DNA of 64,000 nt from positions 5,273,001-5,337,000 of the forward strand of contig NZ_CP045644.1 of assembly GCF_009498455.1 (NCBI RefSeq), written 5' to 3'. The position numbers were made by a program, and so were the translations under genes. Shown one piece after another: positions 20,106-30,385 of this stretch (positions are counted from its first letter, which is position 1; each line of letters begins with the position of its first letter). The notes below the pieces were generated by a model that was not told the DNA's origin, made no database searches, and worked only from the letters and a program-made list of their open reading frames with translations. The DNA is from Variovorax paradoxus. Its GTDB lineage: Bacteria > Pseudomonadota > Gammaproteobacteria > Burkholderiales > Burkholderiaceae_C.

Positions 20106-20917
20106 CGGGTCGGTTCCTGGCGTGGCGCAAAGGCCTGCGCGGACGAGGGCAAGGGCGAGGCAAGGCGCGCGAGGAGCCGCTCGGCGATCACCGACACGTC
20201 CTCGGCCGCCTGGCTCAGGGGCGCGTAGTGCCGCACGGGCAGGGCCGAGGCGAGCGCCTCCGACACCGAGGCGTCCAGGTGCAGCACGCCGAGCAGCTCC
20301 TGCTGCAGGCGCGCGCGCAGCATCGCGAAGACGTCGTGGTTCAGGCGCCGGCCGGGATCGACCTGGTTGATGACATAGGCGCTGCCGCGGTAGCCGGCGC
20401 GGGCGCGGCAGTACTTGTCGACCATGCGCTCGACGATCGGCAGCGTGGCGAACGAGCCGGCGTCGGCGAGCACCGGGATCACGCAGACGTCGGCCGCACG
20501 CAGCGCCTGCTGCAGATAGACGGTGGGACCGGGCGGCGTGTCGACGATCACCAGCATGTCGGGCGGCAGCCCGAAGCGCGCCAGCGTGTCGCCCAGCCAG
20601 CCGGGGCGGCGGGACAGCTCGTGCTCGAAGCCGATCAGCCGCTCGTCGTCCACCGTGCCGAAGGGCAGCAGCACCACGCCGCCGTGCGCGGGGCACATCG
20701 CCTGCGTCCAGGGCAGCTGGCCGGCCGCCGCAGCCAGCAGGCCATCTTCACCGCCGTGGTGCGGGTCGTTCGCCACATGAAAGCGCAGCGCGTTCTGCGG
20801 ATCGAGGTCGATGGCCAGCACCTGGCGTCCGCGCGCCGCGAGGGTGGTGGCGAGGTTCGCGGCAATGGTCGTCTTGCCGACACCGCCCTTGGAGGAAATG
20901 ACAGGGATGACGACCAT
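20102..20917 (-). CDS. bcsQ: cellulose biosynthesis ATPase BcsQ (MinD/ParA-like)
   Basis: MinD/ParA-type ATPase of the cellulose machine, thought to help place the synthase at the pole or membrane. It has 271 residues. The deviant Walker A SSKGGVGKTT is at residues 8-17, followed by AIDLDPQNALRFH and a Walker B-like VIVDTPPG. The stop overlaps bcsA by ATGA. No good ribosome site precedes the ATG; an in-frame GTG at 20923 overlapping the bcsP stop is an equal alternative and fits translational coupling. Confidence 0.93.
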   Translation of the reverse strand: MVVIPVISSKGGVGKTTIAANLATTLAARGRQVLAIDLDPQNALRFHVANDPHHGGEDGLLAAAAGQLPWTQAMCPAHGGVVLLPFGTVDDERLIGFEHELSRRPGWLGDTLARFGLPPDMLVIVDTPPGPTVYLQQALRAADVCVIPVLADAGSFATLPIVERMVDKYCRARAGYRGSAYVINQVDPGRRLNHDVFAMLRARLQQELLGVLHLDASVSEALASALPVRHYAPLSQAAEDVSVIAERLLARLASPLPSSAQAFAPRQEPTR

Positions 20918-20919
20918 CG

Positions 20920-21279
20920 TCACGTCGGCCGGCGCCAGCGTGACATGGGACCCGGCGGCACCGCGGTGCGCGCGGGCTCCGCGAGCCGGGCAAACAACGC
21001 CTGCAGTTCGTTCGGCGCAGGGCCGGCAGCCGCGGAAAACAGCGGCGCCACCGGCGCGGCAAAGGGCGCCGGCGGAACGGACGGAGCGGGTGGCATGGGC
21101 GCCATCGCGGGCGCCGCCGCCGGCGTGCGATCGATCGGCCCGCCCGAGAGCAGCGGCCAGGGGCTCGCGGCCTGCGCCTGTGCCTCGGGGGGCTCGAACT
21201 CCTTGTACGCGTGGGCGTCGCCGCCGAACTTGCGAAACAGGCCGGCGACGTCTTCGGCAGAGCGGTCGTCGGGGTTCAT
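20920..21279 (-). CDS. bcsP: cellulose biosynthesis protein BcsP (proline-rich)
   Basis: A small accessory protein of 119 residues. The N-terminal third has AEDVAGLFRKFGG and HAYKEFEPPE, as I expect of BcsP from beta- and gammaproteobacterial cellulose operons, plus a WPLL that recalls BcsR. The rest is rich in Pro and Ala (PPAPSVPPAPFAAPVAP). It probably works with BcsQ, encoded directly downstream, but its mechanism is not known to me. A GAGGAGC ribosome site precedes the ATG, which overlaps the bcsD stop as ATGA. Confidence 0.75.
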   Translation of the reverse strand: MNPDDRSAEDVAGLFRKFGGDAHAYKEFEPPEAQAQAASPWPLLSGGPIDRTPAAAPAMAPMPPAPSVPPAPFAAPVAPLFSAAAGPAPNELQALFARLAEPARTAVPPGPMSRWRRPT

Positions 21280-21749
21280 GGCGAGCTCCTCGCGAGGCGC
21301 AGCGCGACGACGGGGCCTGCCGGCGCATGGCGTTCGAGCGCCGTCACGCGCAGCGAGGGCGGCATGCGCTGGGCGTCGAACCAGGCCTGGTAGACGCCTT
21401 CGAAGAAGCCGCTGCTCCAGCCCAGTGCCTCGGGGCCGAAGGCCATGGCCAGGGGGCTGCACGCGTGCGTGATGGCGAGGCAGTCGGCCTCTTCGCGCAG
21501 GCTGCTGAAGCCCCAGTCGATGCCGTCCCAGCGCGCATTGAACTGCGACTGCAGGTCGGCCAGCGTGTCGCACGGGGACACGGGCAAGGCGTTGGCCACG
21601 CGCTGGCCGATGCGGAAGAAAAGCTGGCGAATGTCTTCAGGCGGCAGACCGGCACTCAGTTCGGCGGCTATGCCCCGGTTGAATGCCAACCACTGTGCGC
21701 TGCACGCGCGCCGTTCGTAGTGCTGAAAAACGGGCTCTGCGATGTCCAT
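21276..21749 (-). CDS. bcsD: cellulose synthase subunit BcsD
   Basis: Periplasmic subunit, octameric in Komagataeibacter, that helps align glucan chains before export into ordered fibrils. It has 157 residues, like the family. Matches by eye to the known protein include IDWGFSSLREEADCLAITH (compare INWGY...) and the C-terminal SSGFFEGVYQAWFDAQ (compare LAPVLEGLYGRW). It is the first gene of the operon here, unlike the Komagataeibacter order where it is last. No Shine-Dalgarno is visible. The upstream 136-base gap holds a likely control region. Confidence 0.82.
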   Translation of the reverse strand: MDIAEPVFQHYERRACSAQWLAFNRGIAAELSAGLPPEDIRQLFFRIGQRVANALPVSPCDTLADLQSQFNARWDGIDWGFSSLREEADCLAITHACSPLAMAFGPEALGWSSGFFEGVYQAWFDAQRMPPSLRVTALERHAPAGPVVALRLARSSP

Positions 21750-21779
21750 ATCGGGGCATTGTGTTGGAGCTGTTAATAA

Positions 21780-21796
21780 TCGACAACAAATGTCGA
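21780..21796. promoter_or_regulatory. 17-bp inverted repeat upstream of the cellulose operon
   Basis: TCGACA (21780-21785) and TGTCGA (21791-21796) flank ACAAA, in an AT-rich patch 31-47 bases upstream of the bcsD start. It is the only conspicuous dyad in the 136-base gap between glnD and bcsD, so it is a candidate operator for the operon. The binding protein is unknown. Confidence 0.45.
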
Positions 21797-21885
21797 ACGG
21801 CGTTCACAATCGGAAACCGTTTAACTCACCCCTACGCAACACCTGCCGCGCTGGATCTTGGGAAAAGCGAATTTTTGTGCGCCGC

Positions 21886-24489
21886 TCAGGCGAGCGCGGC
21901 CATCAGTTCGGTCTCGATGGCCAACTGCGTCTTCTGGCCCTGCAGCTCCGGCCCGCTGATCAGGAAGGTGTCTTCCACCCGTTCGCCCAAGGTCGTCACC
22001 TTCGCCAGTTGCAGGTTCAGGTGATGCCGCGCGAGCACGCGCGCCACCGAATACAGCAGCCCCGCGCGGTCGCTGGCCGAGATGCTGAGCAGCCAGCGCT
22101 GCGCCTTGTCGTCGGGCACGAGGCTGATGCGCGGCTTGATCGGAAAACTGCGCACCCGGCGTGACACGCGTCCCATGCTCGGCGCGGGCAGGGCGCCGGC
22201 CTCGGTGAGCGTTTGCGCCAGGCCCGTCTCGACCATGCTGATCAGGTCGCGGTAGTGGTCGGGCTGGAAGGTTGTCACCACCTGGAAGGTGTCGAGCGCA
22301 TAGCCGTTGCTCGTGGTGTGGACCTTGGCGTCCAGGATGCTGAACGACGACTGATCGAAGTAGCCGCAGATGCGCGCGAACAGGTCGGACTGGTCGGGCG
22401 TGTAGACCACCACCTGCAGCCCTTCGCCCACCGGCGACAGGTGCGCGCGCACGATGGGCAGCGCCTTCGGGTCGATGGGCACGTTCTTCGGCGGCACGAA
22501 GCGCGAGAGTTGCTTGGCGTGCCAGGCGATCTCGGTGGCGTCGTGGCGCATGAAGTAGCCGACGTCCAGCGTGTCCCACAGCGCCTTGTGCGCCTCGAAG
22601 CGCTGCGCATGCAGGGCGAGCAGCACCAGCGCCTCGCGCTTGCGTGACTCGACCTCGGCGTCGGGATCGGGCATGCGCCCGCCGAGCGCGCGCAGCGTGA
22701 AGCGGTACAGGTCTTCGAGCAGCTTGCCTTTCCACGCATTCCACACGCGCGGCGAGGTGCCGCGGATGTCGGCAATGGTCAGTAGATACAGCGCGGTGAG
22801 GTAGCGCTCATTGCCCACGCGCTTGGCGAAGGCGCCGATGACTTCGGGGTCGCTCAGGTCCTGCTTTTGCGCGACCTGGCTCATCACCAGGTGTTCGGCC
22901 ACGAGGAACTCGATGAGCTTCGCGTCTTCGCGTGCGATGCCGTGCTGCTTGCAGAACCGTTGCACGTCGCGTGCGCCGAGCGTGGAGTGATCGCCGCCGC
23001 GGCCCTTGGCGATGTCGTGGAAGAGGGCGGCGACGTAAAGAATCCAGGGCTTGTCCCAACCGGCCGCGAGCTGCGAGCAGAACGGGTACTCGTGCGCATG
23101 CTCGGCAATGAAGAAGCGGCGCACATTGCGCAGCACCATCAGGATGTGCTGGTCGACCGTGTACACATGGAACAGGTCGTGCTGCATCTGCCCCACGATG
23201 CTGCGGAACACGCGCAGGTAGCGCCCCAGCACCGAGGTCTGGTTCATCAGCCGGAAGGCATGCGTGATGCCGTAGGGCTGCTGCAGGATCCGCATGAAGG
23301 TCACGTGGTTGACCGGGTCGTTGCGGAACTTGCTGTCCATCACGTGGCGCGCGTTATACAGCGCGCGCAGCGTGCGCGCCGACAGGCCCTTCACGCCGAT
23401 GGTCTTCTGGTACAGCAGGAAGGTCTCGAGCACCGCATGCGGCTCGCGCTCGTAGAGGTCGTCGCTGGCAATCTCGATGAGGCCGGCGCGCTCGTAGAAG
23501 CGCTCGTTGATGGTCGTGGGCTGCTCGTCGATGGGCTGCAGCCGCTCGGAAATGTTGAGCAGCAGGATCTGGTTGAGCTGCGACACCGCCTTGGCCGCCC
23601 AGTAGTAGCGGCGCATCAGCGCTTCGCTCGACTTGCGCTGCGACTCGCTCTCGTAGCCGAAGCTCGCGGCCACGGCGGTCTGCAGGTCGAACACCAGCCG
23701 GTCTTCGCGGCGGTTGGCAATCACGTGCAGGCGGGCGCGAATCAGCGAGAGCAAGGCTTCGTTGCGCTTGATCTGCTGTGCCTCGAAAGGCGTGGCCAGA
23801 CCGTTTTTCGCCAGGTCGTCCCAGCGGCTGCCGAAGCCGGCGGCCTTGCTCATCCAGAGGATGGTCTGCAGATCGCGCAGGCCGCCCGGCGATTCCTTGC
23901 AGTTGGGTTCGAGCGCGTAGGGCGTGTTGTCGAACTTCTGGTGGCGGTGCCGCATTTCCTGCGACTTGGCCACGAAGAAAGCCTGCGGGTCGATGGCCTG
24001 CGTGAACTGGCGGCGAAAGGACGCAAAGAGCTTCTTGTCGCCCGTGATGAGGCGCGACTCGAGCAGCGAGGTCTGGACCGTGATGTCCTTGGCGGCCTCG
24101 TCCAGGCACTCGTCGAGCGTGCGCACGCTGGAGCCGATCTCGAGGCCGGCGTCCCAGCACTGGCCGATGAAGGCCTCGATGCGCGCCGGGTCGATGCCGC
24201 TGTCCTGCCCGTCGGGCGGCAGCAGCAGGAGCACGTCGACGTCGGAGTAGGGGAACAGCTCGCCGCGCCCGAAACCGCCGACCGCGGCCAGCGCGAAGGC
24301 GTCGCCGAAGCCGGCTTCGTTCCAGAGCGCCGTGAGTGTCTGGTCGGCCAGCGCCGAGAGCTGGCGCAGCACCGTGTGGACGCTGCGGGTGGGCGCGCGT
24401 GCGAAGCGCAGGGTGTCGAAAAGGGCGAGCTTTTTCGCGCGATAGGCTTCGCGCAGCATTGCCACGTCGATCTTGGCTGCTTCGATCAC
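21886..24489 (-). CDS. glnD: PII uridylyltransferase/uridylyl-removing enzyme GlnD
   Basis: Cytoplasmic nitrogen sensor that uridylylates PII when glutamine is low and removes UMP when it is high. It has 867 residues, full length for the family. Domains in order are nucleotidyltransferase ([19 protein letters not shown] near 70-88), PII-UTase linker, HD phosphohydrolase ([13 protein letters not shown] near 485) and two C-terminal ACT domains (about 690-770 and 795-867) that bind glutamine. The listed start is GTG, 22 bases after map; an ATG ten codons in is possible. Neither has a clear ribosome site. Probably co-transcribed with map. Confidence 0.95.
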   Translation of the reverse strand: MIEAAKIDVAMLREAYRAKKLALFDTLRFARAPTRSVHTVLRQLSALADQTLTALWNEAGFGDAFALAAVGGFGRGELFPYSDVDVLLLLPPDGQDSGIDPARIEAFIGQCWDAGLEIGSSVRTLDECLDEAAKDITVQTSLLESRLITGDKKLFASFRRQFTQAIDPQAFFVAKSQEMRHRHQKFDNTPYALEPNCKESPGGLRDLQTILWMSKAAGFGSRWDDLAKNGLATPFEAQQIKRNEALLSLIRARLHVIANRREDRLVFDLQTAVAASFGYESESQRKSSEALMRRYYWAAKAVSQLNQILLLNISERLQPIDEQPTTINERFYERAGLIEIASDDLYEREPHAVLETFLLYQKTIGVKGLSARTLRALYNARHVMDSKFRNDPVNHVTFMRILQQPYGITHAFRLMNQTSVLGRYLRVFRSIVGQMQHDLFHVYTVDQHILMVLRNVRRFFIAEHAHEYPFCSQLAAGWDKPWILYVAALFHDIAKGRGGDHSTLGARDVQRFCKQHGIAREDAKLIEFLVAEHLVMSQVAQKQDLSDPEVIGAFAKRVGNERYLTALYLLTIADIRGTSPRVWNAWKGKLLEDLYRFTLRALGGRMPDPDAEVESRKREALVLLALHAQRFEAHKALWDTLDVGYFMRHDATEIAWHAKQLSRFVPPKNVPIDPKALPIVRAHLSPVGEGLQVVVYTPDQSDLFARICGYFDQSSFSILDAKVHTTSNGYALDTFQVVTTFQPDHYRDLISMVETGLAQTLTEAGALPAPSMGRVSRRVRSFPIKPRISLVPDDKAQRWLLSISASDRAGLLYSVARVLARHHLNLQLAKVTTLGERVEDTFLISGPELQGQKTQLAIETELMAALA

Positions 24490-24511
24490 GGCGGGGGCGC
24501 GCTTGGGCGCG

Positions 24512-25336
24512 TCAGGTTTTGGTCGAGGTGACGAAGGCCGGCAGCGGCGGGCTGCCTTCGGAAAGGGTCAGCACCTCGTAGCCGGTTTCGGTGACGAGCA
24601 CGGTGTGCTCCCACTGGGCCGACAGCGAGTGGTCGCGCGTGACGATGGTCCAGCCATCGTACTGGCCGCCCTTGAAGTCTTCCTTCACGTCGCGTTTGCC
24701 GGCGTTGATCATCGGCTCGATGGTGAAGATCATGCCGGGCTTGAGCTCTTCCATGGTGCCCGGGCGGCCGTAGTGCAGCACCTGGGGTTCTTCATGGAAG
24801 CGCTGGCCCACGCCGTGGCCGCAGAACTCGCGCACGATCGAGAAGCCCTGGCCTTCGGCGAACTTCTGGATCGCATGGCCCACATCGCCCAGGTGAGCGC
24901 CAGGGCGCACCTGCAGGATGCCGTGCCACATGGCTTCGAAGGTGACGCTGCACAGGCGCTTGGCCGCAATGGAGGCGTCGCCGATCACGAACATGCGGCT
25001 GTTGTCGCCGAACCAGCCGTCCTTGATGACGGTGACGTCGACGTTCATGATGTCGCCCTTCTTCAGGGGCTTGTCATTGGGGATGCCGTGGCACACCACG
25101 TGGTTCACCGAGGTACACAGCGACTTCGGGAACGGGACGCTGCTGGCGCCCATGTAGCCCACCGTGGCCGAGGTGGTGCCCTGCTTGACCATGTATTCGG
25201 CGGCCAGCCGGTCCACGTCGTTGGTCGTGATGCCGGGCTTGATGAAGGGCGTGAGGTAGTCCAGCACCTCGGAGCCGAGGCGGCAGGCGACCCGCATGGC
25301 TTCGATGCCTGCGGCGTCTTTGTAGGTAATGCTCAT
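24512..25336 (-). CDS. map: type I methionine aminopeptidase
   Basis: Removes N-terminal methionine from new proteins after deformylation. It has 274 residues. The five metal ligands lie in NVDVTV, FGDNSR, CGHGVG, TIEPM and QWEHT. The gene is followed by glnD on the same strand and is divergent from purL. Upstream of the ATG there is no ribosome site; GATAAT (minus strand, 25344-25349) lies only seven bases away, so the message may be nearly leaderless, as for def in this window. Confidence 0.96.
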   Translation of the reverse strand: MSITYKDAAGIEAMRVACRLGSEVLDYLTPFIKPGITTNDVDRLAAEYMVKQGTTSATVGYMGASSVPFPKSLCTSVNHVVCHGIPNDKPLKKGDIMNVDVTVIKDGWFGDNSRMFVIGDASIAAKRLCSVTFEAMWHGILQVRPGAHLGDVGHAIQKFAEGQGFSIVREFCGHGVGQRFHEEPQVLHYGRPGTMEELKPGMIFTIEPMINAGKRDVKEDFKGGQYDGWTIVTRDHSLSAQWEHTVLVTETGYEVLTLSEGSPPLPAFVTSTKT

Positions 25337-25454
25337 GCCCCGAATTATCCCATTGACCCGGCTAAAATCCCGGGTTAACGCGGATGACCCCAGTCAGCGG
25401 CCCTCCGCCCAGATTCCTTGATTCCCAACGCGGCCCCCAGGCCCCCCATCGACC

Positions 25455-28400
25455 GTGACGCAGCCCGCATCCCAAGCCCTTCCTGTCGTAACCCTGTTCG
25501 AGGGCGGCAGCGCACTCAGCGATTTCCGTGCACGGCAGCTGCTGCCGAAACTGCAGGCCATCGAGCCGCGCATCGAGGGCATTTCGGCCCGTTTCGTCCA
25601 CCTGGTGGTCACTGATGGGTCGCTGGATGCGGCCGACCGCGAACGCTTTGCCGCGCTCCTGACCTACGGCGAGCCCTTCGAGGCCGTGGCGGCCAAGGCG
25701 AGCGCCTCGGTCGTGGTCACGCCCCGCCTGGGCACCGTGTCGCCCTGGGCTTCCAAGGCCACCGACATCGCCCACAACTGCGGCCTGGCGCTGCGCCGCG
25801 TGGAGCGCGTCACCCAGTACCACCTGAAGCTCAAGGCCCCGCTGATCGGCAAGGCCCCTGTGCTCGAGGGCGACGCCCTGGCCGCCGTGGCCGGCCCGCT
25901 GCATGACCGCATGACCGAATCGGTGCTCGCCGCGGTCGAGCAGGCGGCCAGCCTGTTCAGCGAACTGCCGGCCCAGCCGATGGCGCAGGTCGACGTGCAA
26001 ACCGGCGGCCGCGACGCCCTGGTGGCGGCCAACACGGGCTTCGGCCTGGCGCTGGCGGAAGACGAAATCGACTACCTCGTCGAAGCCTTCACCCGCCTGG
26101 GTCGCAACCCCAGCGACGTCGAGCTGATGATGTTCGCGCAGGCCAACAGCGAGCACTGCCGCCACAAGATCTTCAACGCCAACTTCACCATCGATGGCGT
26201 GGCCCAGCCCCAGAGCCTGTTCTCGATGATCCGCCACACCGAGAAGCAGAACCCGCAGCACACGGTGATCGCCTATGCGGACAACGCCTCGGTCATGGAA
26301 GGCGCGACCATCGAGCGCTTCATTCCCGTCGAAGGCTCGCAGAGCTATCAAAAAGATAGCGCTCTGAGCCACGTGCTGATGAAGGTCGAGACGCACAACC
26401 ACCCGACCGCCATTTCCCCGTTCCCCGGCGCCTCGACCGGCGCGGGCGGCGAGATCCGCGACGAAGGCGCCACCGGCCGCGGCTCCAAGCCCAAGGCCGG
26501 CCTGACCGGCTTCACGGTCTCCAAGCTCTGGCCGGAAGAGGGTCATTACGGCAAGCCCGAGCACATCGCCAGCCCGCTGCAGATCATGACCGAGGGCCCG
26601 CTGGGCGGCGCCGCGTTCAACAACGAATTCGGCCGTCCCAACCTCCTGGGCTACTTCCGCGAGTACGAGCAGGCCGTGGCGAGCGACCTCGACACCGTGC
26701 AGCGCGGCTATCACAAGCCCATCATGATCGCGGGCGGCCTGGGCAGCATCGACGCCACCCAGGCCAAGAAGATCCTGTTCCCGGCCGGCTCGCTGCTGAT
26801 CCAGCTCGGCGGCCCCGGCATGCGCATCGGCATGGGCGGCAGCGCCGCCAGCTCGATGGCGACCGGCGCCAACGCGGCCGAACTCGACTTCGACTCGGTG
26901 CAGCGCGGCAACCCCGAAATCGAACGCCGTGCGCAAGAGGTCATCAACCACTGCTGGCAGCAGGGCGCGGCCAACCCGATCCTGGCGATCCACGACGTGG
27001 GCGCGGGCGGCCTGAGCAATGCGTTCCCCGAGCTGACCAACGACGCCGGCCGCGGCGCGCGCTTCGACCTGCGCGCCGTGCCGCTCGAAGAATCGGGCAT
27101 GGCGCCCAAGGAAATCTGGTGCAACGAAAGCCAGGAGCGCTACGTGCTGGCCATCGCGCCGGCATCGCTCGAACAGTTCAAGGCCTTCTGCGAACGCGAG
27201 CGCTGCCCGTTCTCGGTGGTCGGCGTGGCGACCGAAGAGCGCCAGCTGCTGGTGGCCGACGAAGGCGCCGCAGTCCAGCCGGTCGACATGCCGATGGACG
27301 TGCTGCTCGGCAAGCCGCCCAAGATGCACCGCGACGTCAAGACCGTGGCGCGCAGCTTCAAGCCCCTCGACCTCACGGGCGTCGACCTGCAGAAGGCCGC
27401 CATCGACGTGCTCGCGCACCCGACTGTGGCCTCGAAGCGCTTCCTCATCACCATCGGCGACCGCACCGTCGGCGGCCTGACGCACCGCGACCAGATGGTC
27501 GGCCCGTGGCAGGTGCCCGTGGCCGATTGCGCCGTGACGCTGGCCGACTACAAGGGCTTTGCCGGCGAGGCGATGAGCATGGGCGAGCGCACGCCGCTGG
27601 CTGCGCTCGATGCGCCGGCCTCGGGCCGCATGGCCGTGGCCGAGGCCATCACCAACCTGCTGGCCGCGCCGATCGAGCTGTCGCGCGTCAAGCTGTCGGC
27701 CAACTGGATGGCGGCCTGCGGCGAACCCGGCGAAGACGCCGCGCTGTACGAGACCGTCAAGGCCGTGGGCCTGGAACTGTGCCCGGCGCTGGGCGTGTCG
27801 ATTCCGGTCGGCAAGGATTCGCTGTCGATGCGCACGCAGTGGAAGGACGATGGCGAAGCCAAGAAGGTCACGTCGCCGGTCAGCCTGATCGTCACCGCCT
27901 TCGCGTCGCTGGCCGACGTGCGCGGCACGCTCACGCCGCAGCTTGACGCGACGGAAGACGACACCACGCTCGTGCTCATCGACCTCGGCCGTGGCCAGCA
28001 CCGCATGGCCGGCAGCATCCTGTCGCAGACGCTCAACCAGAGCGGCGACACCGTGCCCGACCTCGACGACCCGGCGCAACTGGTCGCGCTGGTCAACGCC
28101 GTGAACGCGCTGCGCGCCGACGGCAAGATCCTCGCGATGCACGACCGCAGCGACGGCGGCCTGTTCGCCACCGCCTGCGAAATGGCCTTTGCCGGCCATG
28201 TGGGCGTGGCGCTGAATGTCGACATGCTCGTCACCGAAGGCGACGGCATTTCCGACAGCCGCATGGAAACCGGCGACGCCAAGAACTGGGCCCAGCAGGT
28301 CAGCGCGCGCCGCGAAGAACTCACGCTCAAGGCGCTGTTCAACGAAGAGCTGGGCATGGTGCTGCAGGTGCGCACGGCCGAGCGCAACGACGTCATGCAG

Positions 28401-29465
28401 GTGCTGCGCGCCCACGGCCTCAGCGCGCACAGCCATTTTGTCGGCAAGACGCGGCCCGCAAGTTCCACGATGGACGCCGGCAAGGGCAAGCTCGAAGTCT
28501 GGCGCGATGCCAAGTCGGTGTTCAGCGCCAGCCTGCACGACCTGCACCAGGTGTGGGATTCGGTCAGCTGGAAGATCGCCCGCGAGCGCGACAACCCGGC
28601 CTGCGCCGATGCAGAGCACGCCGCCGCCGGCGTGCCGAACGACCCGGGCATGCATGTGTTCCTGCCGAACGCACAGCCTGCAGCGCCGGCCATCCTGCAA
28701 TCGCGCCCCAAGGTCGCGATCCTGCGCGAGCAGGGCGTCAACTCGCATGTCGAGATGGCGTATGCCTTCACCGAAGCCGGCTTCGAGGCCTACGACGTCC
28801 ACATGACCGACCTGCAGACGGGCAGGGCGGACCTCGCCAACTTCAAGGGCGTGGTCGCCTGCGGCGGCTTCAGCTACGGCGACACGCTGGGCGCCGGCAT
28901 CGGCTGGGCGCGCAGCATCACCTTCAACCCGAAGCTGGCCGAGCAGTTCAAGACCTTCTTCGGCCGTGACGACACCTTCGGCCTGGGGGTGTGCAACGGC
29001 TGCCAGATGTTCGCCGAGCTGGCCGACATCATTCCGGGCGCCGACGCCTGGCCGCGCTTCACCACCAACCAGAGCGAGCGTTTCGAGGCGCGCCTGTCGA
29101 TGGTCGAGGTGCTCGAGTCGCCCAGCATCTTCTTCGCGGGCATGGCCGGCAGCCGCCTGCCGATCGCAGTCGCGCACGGCGAGGGCTATGCCAACTTCAA
29201 GCACCGCGGCGACGCCGCCAAGGCCATCGGCGCAATGCGCTTCGTGGACAACCACGGCCAGCCGACCGAGCAGTACCCGTTCAACCCGAACGGCAGCGCG
29301 GGTGGCCTGACCTCGGTGACCACGCCGGACGGTCGCTTCACCGCCGTGATGCCGCACCCCGAGCGCGTGTTCCGCAACATCCAGATGAGCTGGACGTCGG
29401 GCGACAAGAGCGAACTGAGCCCGTGGATGCAGATCTGGCGCAACGCGCGCAAGTGGGTGGGTTGA
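25455..29465 (+). CDS. purL: phosphoribosylformylglycinamidine synthase PurL
   Basis: Converts formylglycinamide ribonucleotide, glutamine and ATP to the amidine in step four of purine synthesis. It has 1336 residues, the large single-chain form. It shows the N-terminal PurS-like region, HCRHKIFNA and [16 protein letters not shown] of the synthetase domain, and a C-terminal glutamine amidotransferase with the nucleophile cysteine in GVCNGCQ (near 1180) and the histidine in PHPERVFR. It starts with GTG. A short palindrome encoding SYQKDSAL lies just before the HNHPTA motif, in a loop that varies between species. Confidence 0.97.
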   Translation: MTQPASQALPVVTLFEGGSALSDFRARQLLPKLQAIEPRIEGISARFVHLVVTDGSLDAADRERFAALLTYGEPFEAVAAKASASVVVTPRLGTVSPWASKATDIAHNCGLALRRVERVTQYHLKLKAPLIGKAPVLEGDALAAVAGPLHDRMTESVLAAVEQAASLFSELPAQPMAQVDVQTGGRDALVAANTGFGLALAEDEIDYLVEAFTRLGRNPSDVELMMFAQANSEHCRHKIFNANFTIDGVAQPQSLFSMIRHTEKQNPQHTVIAYADNASVMEGATIERFIPVEGSQSYQKDSALSHVLMKVETHNHPTAISPFPGASTGAGGEIRDEGATGRGSKPKAGLTGFTVSKLWPEEGHYGKPEHIASPLQIMTEGPLGGAAFNNEFGRPNLLGYFREYEQAVASDLDTVQRGYHKPIMIAGGLGSIDATQAKKILFPAGSLLIQLGGPGMRIGMGGSAASSMATGANAAELDFDSVQRGNPEIERRAQEVINHCWQQGAANPILAIHDVGAGGLSNAFPELTNDAGRGARFDLRAVPLEESGMAPKEIWCNESQERYVLAIAPASLEQFKAFCERERCPFSVVGVATEERQLLVADEGAAVQPVDMPMDVLLGKPPKMHRDVKTVARSFKPLDLTGVDLQKAAIDVLAHPTVASKRFLITIGDRTVGGLTHRDQMVGPWQVPVADCAVTLADYKGFAGEAMSMGERTPLAALDAPASGRMAVAEAITNLLAAPIELSRVKLSANWMAACGEPGEDAALYETVKAVGLELCPALGVSIPVGKDSLSMRTQWKDDGEAKKVTSPVSLIVTAFASLADVRGTLTPQLDATEDDTTLVLIDLGRGQHRMAGSILSQTLNQSGDTVPDLDDPAQLVALVNAVNALRADGKILAMHDRSDGGLFATACEMAFAGHVGVALNVDMLVTEGDGISDSRMETGDAKNWAQQVSARREELTLKALFNEELGMVLQVRTAERNDVMQVLRAHGLSAHSHFVGKTRPASSTMDAGKGKLEVWRDAKSVFSASLHDLHQVWDSVSWKIARERDNPACADAEHAAAGVPNDPGMHVFLPNAQPAAPAILQSRPKVAILREQGVNSHVEMAYAFTEAGFEAYDVHMTDLQTGRADLANFKGVVACGGFSYGDTLGAGIGWARSITFNPKLAEQFKTFFGRDDTFGLGVCNGCQMFAELADIIPGADAWPRFTTNQSERFEARLSMVEVLESPSIFFAGMAGSRLPIAVAHGEGYANFKHRGDAAKAIGAMRFVDNHGQPTEQYPFNPNGSAGGLTSVTTPDGRFTAVMPHPERVFRNIQMSWTSGDKSELSPWMQIWRNARKWVG
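26341..26365. repeat. GCTATC-AAAAA-GATAGC palindrome inside purL
   Basis: A perfect six-base inverted repeat (26344-26349 and 26355-26360) around five A, extended by AGAG and CTCT on the outside. It is strikingly AT-rich for this gene and is translated in frame. It resembles the palindrome in ligA at 318-334. Confidence 0.6.
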
Positions 29466-29511
29466 TCGGGCACCCTCAGGCCGTGCGAGCGGCCTGAATC
29501 AGGTCAACAAG

Positions 29512-29548
29512 AAATGCCCTCCAGGCTTTTGGTCTGGAGGGCATTTTT
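29512..29548 (+). terminator. rho-independent terminator after purL
   Basis: ATGCCCTCCAG (29514-29524) pairs perfectly with CTGGAGGGCAT (29534-29544) around a nine-base loop and is followed by a T run (29544-29548). It lies 46 bases after the purL stop and faces the 3' end of the GntR gene. Confidence 0.9.
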
Positions 29549-29580
29549 CATGGGGGTTGGTGCGCCCGAAGCGCTGTCGA

Positions 29581-30264
29581 TCAGCGCTGGCTGTTCAGCA
29601 TCGACGCCTTGAACGACAGCACATGGGTCTTCGCCGCTTCGGCCGCCGCGTCGGCATCGTGCCGCTGCAGCGTGGCGACGATGGTGCGGTGCTCTTCGAT
29701 CACCTCCGCCAGGTGTCCCTCGGCGGCCAGTGAAATCGCCCAGAAGCGCTGCGAGCGCGCGTGCAGCACGCTCAGGATGTCCTGCAGCATCGCGTTGCGC
29801 GCCGCTGCAGCGATCTTCTCGTGGAAGAGGCGGTCGAGGTTCATCACCGACATCGCATCGCGCCGCCGCGCCGCCGCCTCGAACTGCTCGGCAATGGCCT
29901 GCAGCTCGGCCAGTTCGCCTTCGGTGATGGCCGCCGCGGCCAGGCGCATGCACAGCACTTCGTTCACCAGCCGGACCTCGATGAGCTCCAGCGCGTCGTT
30001 GATCGACAGCGGCGAGGCCATCGCGCCCTTGCGCGGAATGATGCGGACCAGGCCCTCGGCCGACAGGCGGTGCAGCGCCTGGTTGACCGGCGTGCGGCCC
30101 ACGCCCAGCCGCTCCATCACCTGGGCAGTGTTGAGGTACTCCCCGGGCTTGTAGGCCAGGGTCACCAGGGCTTCCTTCAGGCGCAGGTAGGCCGTCTCGT
30201 TGAGGGAGATGGCTGCTTCGGGCCGCCGGGCGGGGGCTTTGCGGGCGGGCGTGGCTGCTTTCAT
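29581..30264 (-). CDS. GntR-family regulator with FCD domain
   Basis: A 227-residue transcription regulator. The N-terminal winged helix is visible as YLRLKEALVTLAYKPGEYL and VMERLGVGRTPVNQALHRL, followed by a wing (GLVRIIPRKG). The C-terminal all-helical FCD ligand-binding domain has the usual metal/ligand-type residues in RLVNEVLCMRLAA, DRLFHEKI and EEHRTIV. It is divergent from the DUF2848-amidase-Bug genes and most likely controls them in response to their substrate or a breakdown product, which is not identifiable from the sequence. Confidence 0.92.
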   Translation of the reverse strand: MKAATPARKAPARRPEAAISLNETAYLRLKEALVTLAYKPGEYLNTAQVMERLGVGRTPVNQALHRLSAEGLVRIIPRKGAMASPLSINDALELIEVRLVNEVLCMRLAAAAITEGELAELQAIAEQFEAAARRRDAMSVMNLDRLFHEKIAAAARNAMLQDILSVLHARSQRFWAISLAAEGHLAEVIEEHRTIVATLQRHDADAAAEAAKTHVLSFKASMLNSQR

Positions 30265-30317
30265 CGGCGCGAGGTCTTCATGGTGGGGTGCCCTGATGGT
30301 ACCTGTGGGAAATCCCT

Positions 30318-30346
30318 TTGAAGTTTTTGTGGACTCACTGTAATAT
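30318..30346 (+). promoter_or_regulatory. sigma70 promoter of the DUF2848 cassette
   Basis: TTGAAG (30318-30323), a 17-base spacer and TAATAT (30341-30346) form a good promoter 40 bases upstream of the DUF2848 start, one of the clearest in the window. Confidence 0.7.
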
Positions 30347-30350
30347 CGTT

Positions 30351-30362
30351 GTGAAATTTCAC
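30351..30362. promoter_or_regulatory. GTGAAATTTCAC palindrome, likely operator
   Basis: A perfect 12-bp palindrome placed just after the -10 box, over the expected transcription start. A second pair, TGAAGTTT (30319-30326) and AAACTTCA (30365-30372), brackets it. The divergent GntR/FCD protein is the obvious candidate ligand; binding here would block the promoter. Confidence 0.6.
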
Positions 30363-30385
30363 TGAAACTTCAACAGAGCACCGCC

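Noticed and set aside
25353..25381. TTGACC...TAACGC as a purL promoter
   Set aside because: The -35 and 17-base spacing are good but the -10 is poor; a TAAAAT at 25363 lacks a partner -35. No call made.
25362..29357. Open frame of about 1330 codons on the minus strand opposite purL
   Set aside because: Antisense to a full-length, well-conserved PurL. Long antisense frames are expected in DNA with G/C in nearly all third positions; the product has no recognisable motif and is rich in His, Arg, Gly and Ala.
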